Source: Limiplasma sp045538465 (GTDB lineage Bacteria > Bacillota > Clostridia > Christensenellales > Aristaeellaceae). From it: a stretch of DNA of 18,940 nucleotides. Below are positions 7,383 through 14,955 of this stretch, piece by piece. Both the position numbers and the translations under genes were made by a program. Location of the stretch: contig JAZSRK010000169.1 of the NCBI GenBank assembly GCA_045538465.1, positions 1 to 18,940 of the forward strand, read 5' to 3'. Each line of letters starts with the position of its first letter. Positions within the stretch are counted from its first letter, which is position 1. Below the pieces are notes generated by a model. The model was not told the origin of the DNA and searched no databases. It was given only the letters and a program-made list of their open reading frames with translations.

Positions 7383-7477
7383 GTGGGGCTCCGCCCCACA
7401 CCCCGCTTAAGGGATTTCATCCCTTAAGAATCCCATTACTGACCGCATTTCATACTGACCGCATTTCATGCGGTCAG
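7383..7477. repeat. Array of three hairpins with a 16-bp tandem duplication
   Basis: GTGGGGC/GCCCCAC (7383-7399, loop TCC) is followed by CTTAAGGGAT/ATCCCTTAAG (7406-7428, loop TTC) and CTGACCGCAT/ATGCGGTCAG (7455-7477, loop TTC). All stems are perfect. ACTGACCGCATTTCAT occurs twice in tandem (7438-7453 and 7454-7469), so the third hairpin sits on the second copy. The array follows gltX by about 20 bp and may end its transcript, although there is no T run. Confidence 0.8.
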
Positions 7478-7480
7478 GCA

Positions 7481-7681
7481 GACTGTCGAGAAACCCGGGG
7501 TGGAGGCGGAGGGTCGCACCCCTCCGACTGTGATCCGAAACCAGCGACATGCGCGGTGGTTTCGGAACCCTTGCGTAGCAAGGGATTCCTATCGCCGTTT
7601 GCCGCCCGGCGAGCCGTAGGCGAGTAGGCAAACGGTGCAAGCCTCGTCGGAAAAGTCGCCATAGGCGAGTTTTTCGACGAC
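7481..7681 (+). repeat. About 200-bp interspersed repeat, copy A
   Basis: This stretch returns as its reverse complement at 12159-12360, with roughly 90% identity by eye. It folds into several consecutive hairpins: GGAGGG/CCCTCC, CCGAAACC/GGTTTCGG (7538-7564 area), CCCTTGC/GCAAGGG, CCGTTTGCC/GGCAAACGG and TCGTCG/CGACGA at the end. Small open frames on both strands are carried along in both copies and are most likely chance frames. A short degenerate third copy of its end lies near 18635-18676. The remaining bases up to 7760 hold one more hairpin repeat (CCTCTCCC/GGGAGAGG, 7686-7704) and no recognisable promoter. Confidence 0.85.
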
Positions 7682-7760
7682 CTGACCTCTCCCGGAGGGA
7701 GAGGCAAGGATGAGTGGTTCATGCGCTTAGCTACCTCCCCAAAAAAGAAAGTGAGAACCT

Positions 7761-10700
7761 ATGAACGAAGGACTTTTTAGCGCGTATTCCTCCCTGCCCC
7801 AGTGGCAGGAATTGCTGGAACTGACCAAAAAACCCGGTTGCAGCGCCATTTATGAATTGGCTGAGGGCGAGCGTCCCTTTTTGGCAGCGGCGCTGAGCCA
7901 GCGCACCGGGCGGCCGGTGGTGCTGGTGTGCTCCACGGAGCTGATCGCCCAGCGTTGTGCGCAGGATATCCAGCGGCTGACGGGCATGGGCTGCGTGTGT
8001 TTACCGCCGAGAGATCTGCAGTTCAGCCGTGCAGCCTCCAGCCGGGAGAGCACATGGCAGCGGCTGTCTGCGTTGGATCAGCTGGCGCATGGGCAGGCAC
8101 GGGTGTTGTGCATCAGTCTGGATAGCCTCATCCACCGGTGCGTGCCCAAGCGGGTGTTTCTGGATGCGGAGATCCGCATCGGCGAGGGCGAGTGCCATCC
8201 GCCTCAGCAGTTGATGGATCGGCTGCTGGCCGCTGGCTACGAGCGGGTGGCCATGGTGGAAGGTCAGGGGCAGTGCGCCATGCGCGGCTCCATTTTGGAT
8301 GTGTTCCCCTCCAATACGCAGGATGCGCTGCGCATCGAGTTTTTTGACGATGAAGTGGACTCCATCCGCAGGTTTGAGTGCATCAGCCAGCGGAGCATCG
8401 CCCGGGTGAAGAACGCCCGCATCGCTCCGGCGACAGAGTGCCTGGTCACCGACCCGGAGGCCGCTGCCCAGCGGCTGCGGGCTGCCATCGAGGCTGGGCT
8501 GGGGCATGGGCTGGAAGAACTGCCTGACCAATACATGGAGCAGCCCGACCGGTACAGCGCCCCGGTGGTGACGGATGAAGGCGAGGAACTGCCCTCGCTG
8601 GATGATTTTTTGCTGTCCATCGATCTGCCCGGGTTGGATGAGGATGGGCTGGAAGCGGATGCTGGAAAGGGCAGTGTAGACACCCCCGCAGCGGTCATAA
8701 AAGAAAGCAACGAAGTTGCCCAATCAACGCTCCGTAAAGGAAGCAACGAAGTTGCCGAAGACGCCGATCCGGATGGCGCATTGGAAATGGCACAGGCCAT
8801 CAACAGCCTGAGCTACCGCCGCCATCTGGACGACGTGGAACGGGTGGCGGCTGGCCAGACCATCCGCACGGCGCCCATGTGGCTGAATGTGCTGTGCCGG
8901 GAAACCGCCACAGCCATGGATTATCTGGAGAACCCCATCGTGCTGCTGGATCGCCCGGAACATTACTTGAGCCGGATGCGGGTGCTGGACGGCGAGTTCA
9001 GCGATGCCTATGAAAGCGCCCGTCAGCGTGGGGACGCATTCGATGCCCAGCAAGGGCTGTTGCTAAACTACGATGAGCTGCTGCCGGTGTGGCAGAGCCT
9101 TTGCAGCGTGCTATTCAGCGATCTGAACGCTGGCACCGGCAAAATGAAGCCGGAGAAGCTGCTGTCCTTTGGCTCCACGACGCCGCTGCCCTATCAGAGC
9201 AGGCTGGATCCCCTGTGCCAGGACATCAAGAAATGGAAGGAGCAGAACTGCGCCATCGTACTCTTGTGCGGCGGCGAGGCCCGTGCGCTGCGCCTGCAAA
9301 AGGCGCTCAGCGAGCACGGCATCCCTTCCAGCTATAGCGAAACCTTGGATGGCAATGTGATCCTGCGGGAAGTGATCCTGCTGCCGGTAAGCTATACCAA
9401 GGGCTTCCTGAATATCGGCGCAAAATTGTGCCTGATCAGCGATACCGACCTGTACGGCTCGGCCTATCACAAGGCGCGCAAGAAGCAGAACGCTGGCGAG
9501 CGCATTTCCTCTTTTACAGATCTGAAACCCGGCGATTATATCGTGCATGACCTGCACGGCGTGGGCATTTATCAGGGCGTTACCCAGATGAATGACGAGG
9601 GCGTGAAGCGGGATTATCTGGTGATCCACTACGCTGGCAGCGATAAGCTGTATGTACCTGCGGATCAGTTTGACCGGGTGCAGAAATACATCGGCGCAGA
9701 AGCCGCTTTGCCCAAGCTGAATAAGCTGGGGGGCAACGAGTGGCAGCGCCAAAAGAGCCGGGTCAAGGGACAGCTGAAAAAGCTGGCGTTTGACTTGGTG
9801 GCCCTCTATGCCACCCGTGCACAGGAGAACGGCTACGCCTTCAGCCACGATAACCCGTGGCAGCAGGAGTTTGAAGACGCCTTCCCCTATGAATTGACGG
9901 ATGACCAGCAGCGCAGCGTGGCGCAGATCGAAGAGGACATGGAAAGCGGGCGCAATATGGATCGCCTGCTGTGCGGCGATGTGGGCTACGGCAAAACCGA
10001 GGTGGCGTTGCGGGCGGCCTTCAAGTGCGTGGTGGAAGGCAAGCAGGTGGCGCTTCTGGCACCTACCACCATTTTGGTGCAGCAGCACTATAACACCATC
10101 CGCAAGCGTTTCAGCGGCTTCCCCGCCAAGGTGGAAATGCTCAGCCGCTTCCGCACCCCCGCCGAAAGCAAGGAGATCATCAAGAAGCTGGAAGCGGGCG
10201 AGATCGATATCATCGTGGGCACCCATCGGCTGCTGTCCAAGGAAGTGAAGTATCACGATCTGGGTCTATTGATCGTGGACGAGGAACAGCGCTTCGGCGT
10301 GGCGCACAAGGAAAGCATCAAGCAGATGAAAAATAGGGTGGACGTGCTCACCCTATCGGCTACCCCCATCCCCCGCACGCTGCACATGAGCATGGTGGGC
10401 ATCCGGGATATGAGCATTTTGGAGACCCCGCCGGAGGAACGCCTGCCGGTGAAAACCTATGTGCTGGAATACGACGACATGATCATCCGGGATGCCATCC
10501 GACGGGAGCTCAGCCGCAACGGACAGGTGTATTTCCTCTACAACCGGGTACGATCCATCGACCAGATGTACGCCCGTCTGCATGCGCTGGTGCCGGAGGC
10601 TCGCATCGGCATTGCCCACGGGCAGATGCGGGAAAATGCGCTGGAGGACATCATGCTGGATTTCTACGCAGGTGCATATGATGTGTTGCTGTGCACCACC

Positions 10701-11576
10701 ATTGTGGAAAGCGGCTTGGACGTGCCCGAGGCCAATACCCTCATCGTATTCGACGCGGATCGTTTCGGCCTGAGCCAGCTGTACCAGATCCGCGGCCGTG
10801 TGGGGCGTAGCAACCGTCAGGCCTACGCCTACTTTACCACCCGTGCCAACAAGCAGATGAGCGAGACCGCCCAGAAGCGTCTGGATGCCATCCGGGAGTT
10901 TACGGAGTTCGGCGCAGGCTACCGCATTGCTATGCGAGATCTGGAGATCCGTGGTGCCGGCGATGTGCTGGGGCCCCAGCAGAGCGGGCATCTATCCACC
11001 GTGGGCTACGATATGTACTGCAAGCTGATCGAGGAAGCGGTGGGCGAGGCTCGTGGCGTTACCCAGACACCGGAGCTCGATACCCGCATCGATCTGAAGA
11101 TCGACGCGTATCTGCCGCAGGATTATGTGCAGCAGGAGAAGCTGCGTGTGGAGATCTACAAGCGCATCGCCATGGTCATGGATGAGGAGACCCGCCTGAC
11201 CATTGAGGATGAGCTGATCGACCGCTTTGGCGATATTCCCCAGCCGGTGGAGAACCTCATCCGCATTGCCCAGCTGCGGGGCGTTACCCGTCAGTTGGGG
11301 GTGAGCCATCTGACGCTTCGGCAGGATGGCATCCATTTGAAGCTGAGCCAACAGGCTATGCCCGACCCGGGCGTACTGTTTACCGCTGTCGGCATTACCG
11401 ACCCCCGGCTGAAGTTCGCCGTGGGGCGTGCAGCGGAATTGGTGTTCCAAGTGCCAAGGCTGACTCCGGCCGTGGCGCTGGATATGGCCATCCCCATGGT
11501 GACGGCGCTGCACCGCAATGTAGAAAAGTTGCTCAAGGAGAAGGCCGCCGCAGAGGAAGCCCAGAATCAGGCCTAA
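7761..11576 (+). CDS. mfd: Transcription-repair coupling factor Mfd
   Basis: Mfd removes RNA polymerase stalled at DNA lesions and recruits UvrA for excision repair. Domain order is complete. The UvrB-like N-terminal module (~20-230) contains VEGQGQCAMRGSILDVFPS. The RNA-polymerase-interacting module (~580-650) starts at LKPGDYIVHDLHGVGIYQG. The RecG-like translocase has Walker A GDVGYGKTE (739-747), DEEQ box (840-843), LSATPIPRTLH and motif VI QIRGRVGR (1009-1016). The C-terminal TRCF domain is also present. At 1271 residues it is roughly 100 longer than usual; part of the excess is an acidic low-complexity linker at ~265-345 that contains a duplicated SNEVA repeat. The ATG 7761 has only a weak GTGAG before it, and no good promoter was found in the repeat-filled gap upstream. 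Confidence 0.98.
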   Translation: MNEGLFSAYSSLPQWQELLELTKKPGCSAIYELAEGERPFLAAALSQRTGRPVVLVCSTELIAQRCAQDIQRLTGMGCVCLPPRDLQFSRAASSRESTWQRLSALDQLAHGQARVLCISLDSLIHRCVPKRVFLDAEIRIGEGECHPPQQLMDRLLAAGYERVAMVEGQGQCAMRGSILDVFPSNTQDALRIEFFDDEVDSIRRFECISQRSIARVKNARIAPATECLVTDPEAAAQRLRAAIEAGLGHGLEELPDQYMEQPDRYSAPVVTDEGEELPSLDDFLLSIDLPGLDEDGLEADAGKGSVDTPAAVIKESNEVAQSTLRKGSNEVAEDADPDGALEMAQAINSLSYRRHLDDVERVAAGQTIRTAPMWLNVLCRETATAMDYLENPIVLLDRPEHYLSRMRVLDGEFSDAYESARQRGDAFDAQQGLLLNYDELLPVWQSLCSVLFSDLNAGTGKMKPEKLLSFGSTTPLPYQSRLDPLCQDIKKWKEQNCAIVLLCGGEARALRLQKALSEHGIPSSYSETLDGNVILREVILLPVSYTKGFLNIGAKLCLISDTDLYGSAYHKARKKQNAGERISSFTDLKPGDYIVHDLHGVGIYQGVTQMNDEGVKRDYLVIHYAGSDKLYVPADQFDRVQKYIGAEAALPKLNKLGGNEWQRQKSRVKGQLKKLAFDLVALYATRAQENGYAFSHDNPWQQEFEDAFPYELTDDQQRSVAQIEEDMESGRNMDRLLCGDVGYGKTEVALRAAFKCVVEGKQVALLAPTTILVQQHYNTIRKRFSGFPAKVEMLSRFRTPAESKEIIKKLEAGEIDIIVGTHRLLSKEVKYHDLGLLIVDEEQRFGVAHKESIKQMKNRVDVLTLSATPIPRTLHMSMVGIRDMSILETPPEERLPVKTYVLEYDDMIIRDAIRRELSRNGQVYFLYNRVRSIDQMYARLHALVPEARIGIAHGQMRENALEDIMLDFYAGAYDVLLCTTIVESGLDVPEANTLIVFDADRFGLSQLYQIRGRVGRSNRQAYAYFTTRANKQMSETAQKRLDAIREFTEFGAGYRIAMRDLEIRGAGDVLGPQQSGHLSTVGYDMYCKLIEEAVGEARGVTQTPELDTRIDLKIDAYLPQDYVQQEKLRVEIYKRIAMVMDEETRLTIEDELIDRFGDIPQPVENLIRIAQLRGVTRQLGVSHLTLRQDGIHLKLSQQAMPDPGVLFTAVGITDPRLKFAVGRAAELVFQVPRLTPAVALDMAIPMVTALHRNVEKLLKEKAAAEEAQNQA
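8703..8756. repeat. Palindromic repeat pair inside the mfd coding sequence
   Basis: The word AGCAACGAAGTTGCC appears at 8706-8720 and 8742-8756, 36 bp apart. Each copy contains the inverted repeat GCAAC-GAA-GTTGC. Because 36 is a multiple of three, the reading frame is kept and the protein shows SNEVA twice with a 12-residue period, inside a non-conserved linker. Confidence 0.85.
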
Positions 11577-11601
11577 ATCAACGCCCGCTCTGGCTGCCTT
11601 G

Positions 11602-11620
11602 TGCATACCCGCTGTATGCA
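11602..11620 (+). terminator. Weak hairpin downstream of mfd
   Basis: TGCATAC (11602-11608) and GTATGCA (11614-11620) form a 7-bp stem 25 bases after the mfd stop. There is no T run; it is listed as a possible weak terminator or 3'-end stabiliser. Confidence 0.3.
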
Positions 11621-11662
11621 AGCCCAAACTGAAAACAAACCGTAAATCTTTGCTGCTTTCGC

Positions 11663-11691
11663 TTGCAGCAGATGCATTCCCGTGGTATGCT
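11663..11691 (+). promoter_or_regulatory. Promoter of the small helical protein gene
   Basis: TTGCAG (11663-11668), a 17-bp spacer and TATGCT (11686-11691). The expected start near 11698 rules out the longer open frame beginning upstream and gives a short leader of about 40 nt. Confidence 0.7.
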
Positions 11692-11737
11692 TTCATTGGA
11701 TGCCACATACAAAGGAAACATGAGGAGGAAGATCATC

Positions 11738-12103
11738 ATGAGCATTATCGATACCATCAAGAATCTCTTTGGCGGCAACGCCGAAACCAAGGCCGTGGGT
11801 GCACTGGGCGGCATCGTGGACGCCATCAAGCCCATGCTGGAAGAAGGCAAGCTGGGCGAAGCTGTGCAGGGCGCTCTTGGCAACTTCGGCGATCTGGGCG
11901 ACCAGTACCAGACGGCTGCCACCGGCCTCAAGAAGGCTACTGGCGAAGAAAAGGCCAACCTGACTGCCAAGAAGAACGACATCCTCAGCCAGATCAAGGA
12001 AAAGGGCGCTGCTCTGCTGGAGAGCCTCTCTCAGCAGGCCGATCTGCCCGATGCCATCAAGGCGCTGGTCGAAAAGGCTCAGGCTCTGCTGGCAAAGCTG
12101 TAA
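11738..12103 (+). CDS. Small helical protein of unknown function (121 aa)
   Basis: I do not recognise this family. The product is soluble, mostly alpha-helical and rich in Ala, Lys, Leu, Glu and Gly. It starts MSIIDTIKNLFGGNAETKAV, an amphipathic N-terminal helix followed by Gly-rich turns, and ends in two Ala/Leu/Lys helices. It has no Cys and no signal or membrane segment. The start ATG 11738 lies nine bases after GAGGAGG (11722-11728); an alternative ATG at 11720 would add MRRKII. It has its own promoter and a 13-bp terminator-like hairpin behind it, and codon use matches that of highly expressed neighbours. Monocistronic layout, strong ribosome binding site and small size suggest an abundant protein; its role is open. 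Confidence 0.82.
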   Translation: MSIIDTIKNLFGGNAETKAVGALGGIVDAIKPMLEEGKLGEAVQGALGNFGDLGDQYQTAATGLKKATGEEKANLTAKKNDILSQIKEKGAALLESLSQQADLPDAIKALVEKAQALLAKL

Positions 12104-12125
12104 TAGAAAAGCTGGTAAGGCAATC

Positions 12126-12156
12126 GAGGCTCCTTCCCGTTTTGGGAGGGAGCCTC
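12126..12156 (+). terminator. 13-bp hairpin after the small protein gene
   Basis: GAGGCTCCTTCCC (12126-12138) pairs with GGGAGGGAGCCTC (12144-12156), one T-G pair, loop GTTTT. It is placed 22 bases after the stop codon. No T run follows, so it may stop polymerase weakly or block 3' decay. Confidence 0.65.
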
Positions 12157-12158
12157 AG

Positions 12159-12360
12159 TTCGTCAATAAATTCGCCTATGGCGACTTTTTCGACGAGGCT
12201 TGCACCGTTTGCCTACTCGCCTACGGCTCGCCGGGCGGCAAACGGCGATAGGAATCCCTTGCTGCGCAAGGGTTCCGAAACCACCGCGCATGTCGCTGGT
12301 TTCGGATCACAGTCGGAGGGCTGCGGCCCCCCGACTCCACCCGGTGGTTTTTCGACAGTC
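12159..12360 (-). repeat. About 200-bp interspersed repeat, copy B (inverted)
   Basis: The reverse complement of this stretch matches 7481-7681 nearly base for base, including all the internal hairpins. The central 130 bases (CCGAAACC hairpin through the GGCAAACGG stem) are the best conserved, while the outer ends diverge. The two copies flank mfd plus the small protein gene in opposite orientation. The following bases 12361-12500 contain nothing I recognise. Confidence 0.85.
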
Positions 12361-12503
12361 AGAGATTCATGCTGCAAACAAAAGGGGCTAGCCACCCATC
12401 TATTCCGTAACCAGACCACCCCAGTTCACTAGGCGCTTGCCAGCTACTTCCTTATCTGACATGTGAATATGCTGTAACTTTATGCGTAGAGCATGCAAAA
12501 CCC

Positions 12504-12533
12504 TTGCAAAAGGTAAGCTGGATGTGTCATAAT
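12504..12533 (+). promoter_or_regulatory. Promoter of the PPIase lipoprotein gene
   Basis: TTGCAA (12504-12509), an 18-bp spacer and CATAAT (12528-12533). The leader then contains the inverted repeat ACGGTCAG (12549-12556) / CTGACCGT (12579-12586), which could form a 5'-UTR hairpin upstream of the ribosome binding site. Confidence 0.65.
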
Positions 12534-12609
12534 GGGTATCGTTATTAAACGGTCAGCTGTTGGAGCTATCTGCCCCGCCTGACCGTACGGGAAAGGAACG
12601 TTGAACATC

Positions 12610-14445
12610 ATGACCAAAAAGTTGATTGCCCTGCTGATGTGCCTGTGCATGCTGCTGGGTCTGGTCTCCTGCCAGCAGGCTAATGAGCCTGTTGTAGAAA
12701 CCCCCGTTGTTACCGAAGCCCCTGTAGCCGAGGAAGCTGCTCCCGTTGCTGAGGAAGCTGCTCCTGTAGCTGAAGAGGCTGCTCCCGTAGCCGAGGAAGC
12801 TGCTCCTGTTGCTGAAGAAGCTGCTCCCGCCGCTGACGAAGCTGCTCCCGTTGCTGAAGAAGCTGCTCCCGCCGCTGAGGAAGCCGCTCCTGTAGCCGAG
12901 GAAGCTGCTCCTGTTGCCGAAGAAGCTGCTCCCGTAGCCGAGGAAGCTGCTCCCGTTGCTGAGGAAGCCGCTCCTGCTGCTGAAGAAGCTGCTCCTGTAG
13001 CTGAAGAAGCTGCTCCCGTAGCCGAGGAAGCTGCCGCTGCTCCTGCTGTTCCTGAGCTGAATGACACCGACGTGCTCATCATCCTCAACGGCGAGGAGAT
13101 CACTTGGGCCGATGCCAAGCCCTACTATGAAGATTTCGTATCTCAGTACGGCATGTATTACGACATGACCCTGCCCGAGAACGTGGAGATCTTCCGCGTC
13201 GTAGCTACCGAGAATGCTTTTAACGAAAAGCTGCAGATGCAGAAGGCCGCCGAGTTGGGTCTGCTGCCCACCGAAGAAGAGCAGGCTGCTCTGAATGCCG
13301 AAGTGGAAGCCCTCTGGGAAGAGAACGTGCAGTACATCATCATGAATCTGCACCCCGAGATCACCCCCGAGAGCCCTGAAGCTGATGTGACCGCTGCCCG
13401 CGAGGACGCTATCGCATACATGGAATCCGTTGGCTACACCAAGGAATTCCTGCACGACAACTACATTAAGGGCACCATTCTGGATAAGTTGTTCGAAACC
13501 ACTACCCAGGATATCACCATCACCGATGAAGACGTGGATGCCTACTATGAGGCGCTGGTAGCTCAGGATAAGGCCCTCTACGAGAACGACATCGTTGCTT
13601 ACGAAGCCTACAACGCCAACGTGGATATGAACAATATGTACGCCATGTACGGCGGCGGTGGCGAAATGATGGATTATGCCTGGTACCGTCCCGCCGGTTT
13701 CCGCGGCGTAAAGCATATTCTTTTGAGCGTGGATGAAAGCCTTATGCAGGAATACCTGCGCATTCAGGCTAAGCTGGAAGAGCAGATGGCTGCCGAAGCC
13801 GCTGGCACTCCTCTGGCCACCGACGAAGAACCCGTAACTCAGGCCGATCTGGATAATGCCAAGGCCGCCATTCTGGCTGCCAACCAGGGCAAGATCGACG
13901 AGATCAACCAGCGTCTGGCGAACGGCGAAGACTTCGAAGCCCTCATCCCCGAATACACCATCGATTCTCCCAACCTCTACGAAGTAAGCATCGCCAGCAC
14001 CAGCTATGTGCCGGAGTTTGTGGAAGCTGCTTACAGCGTAGATAACATTGGCGACGTTTCCGCTCCCTTTATCAGCCAGTTCGGTATCCACATTGTTAAG
14101 TATGTGGAAGATATCCCCGCTGGCCCCATCGAGTTGACCGACGAACTGCGCCAGATGAAGTACGAAGAGCTGCTGACCCTCCGCAAGGAAGAAGCCTACA
14201 CCGCCAAGGTGGATGAGTGGAAGGCCAACTCCACCATCGAGTACACCGGCGTAGTGATCAGCTACGACGAGCTGATGGCCAAGATGATGGCTGAAGAAGC
14301 CGCTGCTGAGGAGACCGTCGTGGAAGAACCCGTTGTGGAAGAAGCTCCTGTGGCTGAGGAAGCCGCTCCCGTTGAGGAAGCCGCTCCTGTAGCCGAGGAA
14401 GCCGCTCCCGCTGCTGAGGAAGCCACCGAGGTTCCTGCTGAATAA
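12610..14445 (+). CDS. PrsA/SurA-like parvulin peptidyl-prolyl isomerase lipoprotein with Pro-Ala-Glu repeat arms
   Basis: This looks like an extracytoplasmic foldase anchored to the outer face of the membrane. Residues 1-21 (MTKKLIALLMCLCMLLGLVSC) end in a lipobox, with Cys21 as lipid anchor. Residues ~38-142 are fifteen copies of a 7-residue unit, mostly PVAEEAA. A SurA_N-like chaperone part follows from ~150 (LNGEEITWADAKPYYEDF). The parvulin domain spans ~366-503, from GVKHILLS to QFGIHIVKYVEDIPAG, with an inserted helical segment. A second, shorter Pro-Val-Ala-Glu tail ends the protein (~575-611). Start ATG 12610 is preferred over TTG 12601 because of its distance from AAAGGA (12592-12597) and the signal peptide. 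The repeats vary at synonymous codon positions, so the amino-acid pattern seems to be maintained. The exact clients are unknown. Confidence 0.88.
   Translation: MTKKLIALLMCLCMLLGLVSCQQANEPVVETPVVTEAPVAEEAAPVAEEAAPVAEEAAPVAEEAAPVAEEAAPAADEAAPVAEEAAPAAEEAAPVAEEAAPVAEEAAPVAEEAAPVAEEAAPAAEEAAPVAEEAAPVAEEAAAAPAVPELNDTDVLIILNGEEITWADAKPYYEDFVSQYGMYYDMTLPENVEIFRVVATENAFNEKLQMQKAAELGLLPTEEEQAALNAEVEALWEENVQYIIMNLHPEITPESPEADVTAAREDAIAYMESVGYTKEFLHDNYIKGTILDKLFETTTQDITITDEDVDAYYEALVAQDKALYENDIVAYEAYNANVDMNNMYAMYGGGGEMMDYAWYRPAGFRGVKHILLSVDESLMQEYLRIQAKLEEQMAAEAAGTPLATDEEPVTQADLDNAKAAILAANQGKIDEINQRLANGEDFEALIPEYTIDSPNLYEVSIASTSYVPEFVEAAYSVDNIGDVSAPFISQFGIHIVKYVEDIPAGPIELTDELRQMKYEELLTLRKEEAYTAKVDEWKANSTIEYTGVVISYDELMAKMMAEEAAAEETVVEEPVVEEAPVAEEAAPVEEAAPVAEEAAPAAEEATEVPAE
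12721..13035 (+). repeat. Fifteen 21-bp tandem repeats coding for PVAEEAA
   Basis: Fifteen in-frame 21-bp units (12721-13035) encode PVAEEAA, with PAAEEAA and PAADEAA variants. Valine and alanine codons vary between copies (GTT/GTA, GCT/GCC). The result is a highly acidic, proline-spaced, probably extended stalk between the lipid anchor and the folded domains. A related shorter tract lies at about 14329-14442. Confidence 0.95.
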
Positions 14446-14498
14446 TTCTTATACACAACAGTGCTCCGCAGGCAAACTTGCGGGGTGCTGTAAAACAG

Positions 14499-14540
14499 AA
14501 AACCATCCCTATGCATTGGGGCATAGGGATGGTTTTCTTT
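14499..14540 (+). terminator. Strong intrinsic terminator of the lipoprotein gene
   Basis: A 16-bp perfect stem: 14499-14514 (AAAACCATCCCTATGC) pairs with 14521-14536, with a 6-nt loop. The right arm ends in TTTT followed by CTTT. A second, G-U-rich hairpin (CAGTGCTCCGCA with TGCGGGGTGCTG) precedes it at about 14458-14490. Confidence 0.9.
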
Positions 14541-14556
14541 GTATAGGTGTGCTCTT

Positions 14557-14691
14557 CTTGGCTCTCCCTTTGGGAGAGCTGGCAGGCGCAGCCGTCCCAT
14601 CCTTGGCTCTCTCTCTGGGAGAGCTGGCAGGCGCAGCCGTCCCATCCTTGGCTCTCCCTCTGGGAGAGCTGGCAGGCGCAGCCTGACTGAG
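14557..14691. repeat. Three tandem 45-bp units with a CTCTCCC/GGGAGAG hairpin
   Basis: Units begin at 14557, 14602 and 14647, each starting CTTGGCTCTCCC and running through GGGAGAGCTGGCAGGCGCAG; they are almost identical. Four more, partly degraded copies lie at about 15328, 15372, 15817 and 15865. The 45-bp period keeps open frames that read as 15-residue repeats on both strands, which explains the spurious ORFs. Confidence 0.9.
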
Positions 14692-14788
14692 AGGGTTTGG
14701 CTTTTGCCAATCAGTTGCTGCTGACAGCAGCGGCGCTGTGTAGTTATCTCGCAGTACCGCTGCGAAGGTATCCAACCAAAGGCTCCTT

Positions 14789-14909
14789 CGCGAAGCGTGG
14801 GCGCGACGCGTTAAGAAAATGTGCCAGTGGCACATTTTTAGCCAAAGCGGGGAGCAAGCTTTGCCTGCGACCGGCCCGCAGGGTGTCAGCGAAGCTGACT
14901 GAGGGTGCC
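14789..14909 (+). repeat. Inverted-pair repeat, copy 1, with AAAATGTGCCA palindrome
   Basis: It contains the perfect palindrome AAAATGTGCCA-G-TGGCACATTTT (14816-14838) next to GGGCGCGACGCGTTAAG, and the hairpin GTCAGC-GAA-GCTGAC towards its end. Its reverse complement returns at 16055-16205 with small insertions. Confidence 0.85.
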
Positions 14910-14955
14910 ATTAGCAGATGGAGTGTTCTTGCTGCTTTCCGCAGTTCTCAGCACT

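Noticed and set aside
9111..10256. A 381-codon minus-strand frame
   Set aside because: It is antisense to the conserved mfd translocase region and has no recognisable domain.
12200..12391. A small frame starting MHRLPTRLRLAGRQ, also present at 7407-7640 on the other strand
   Set aside because: Both frames come from the 200-bp hairpin repeat. They start with TTG without a ribosome binding site and do not end at the same place.
12553..14091. A 512-codon minus-strand frame with Ser/Gly/Phe repeats
   Set aside because: It is the antisense reading of the PVAEEAA repeat gene; the periodicity simply mirrors the coding repeat.
14557..14691. CRISPR array
   Set aside because: The 45-bp units are directly adjacent with no unique spacers, and no cas gene is present.
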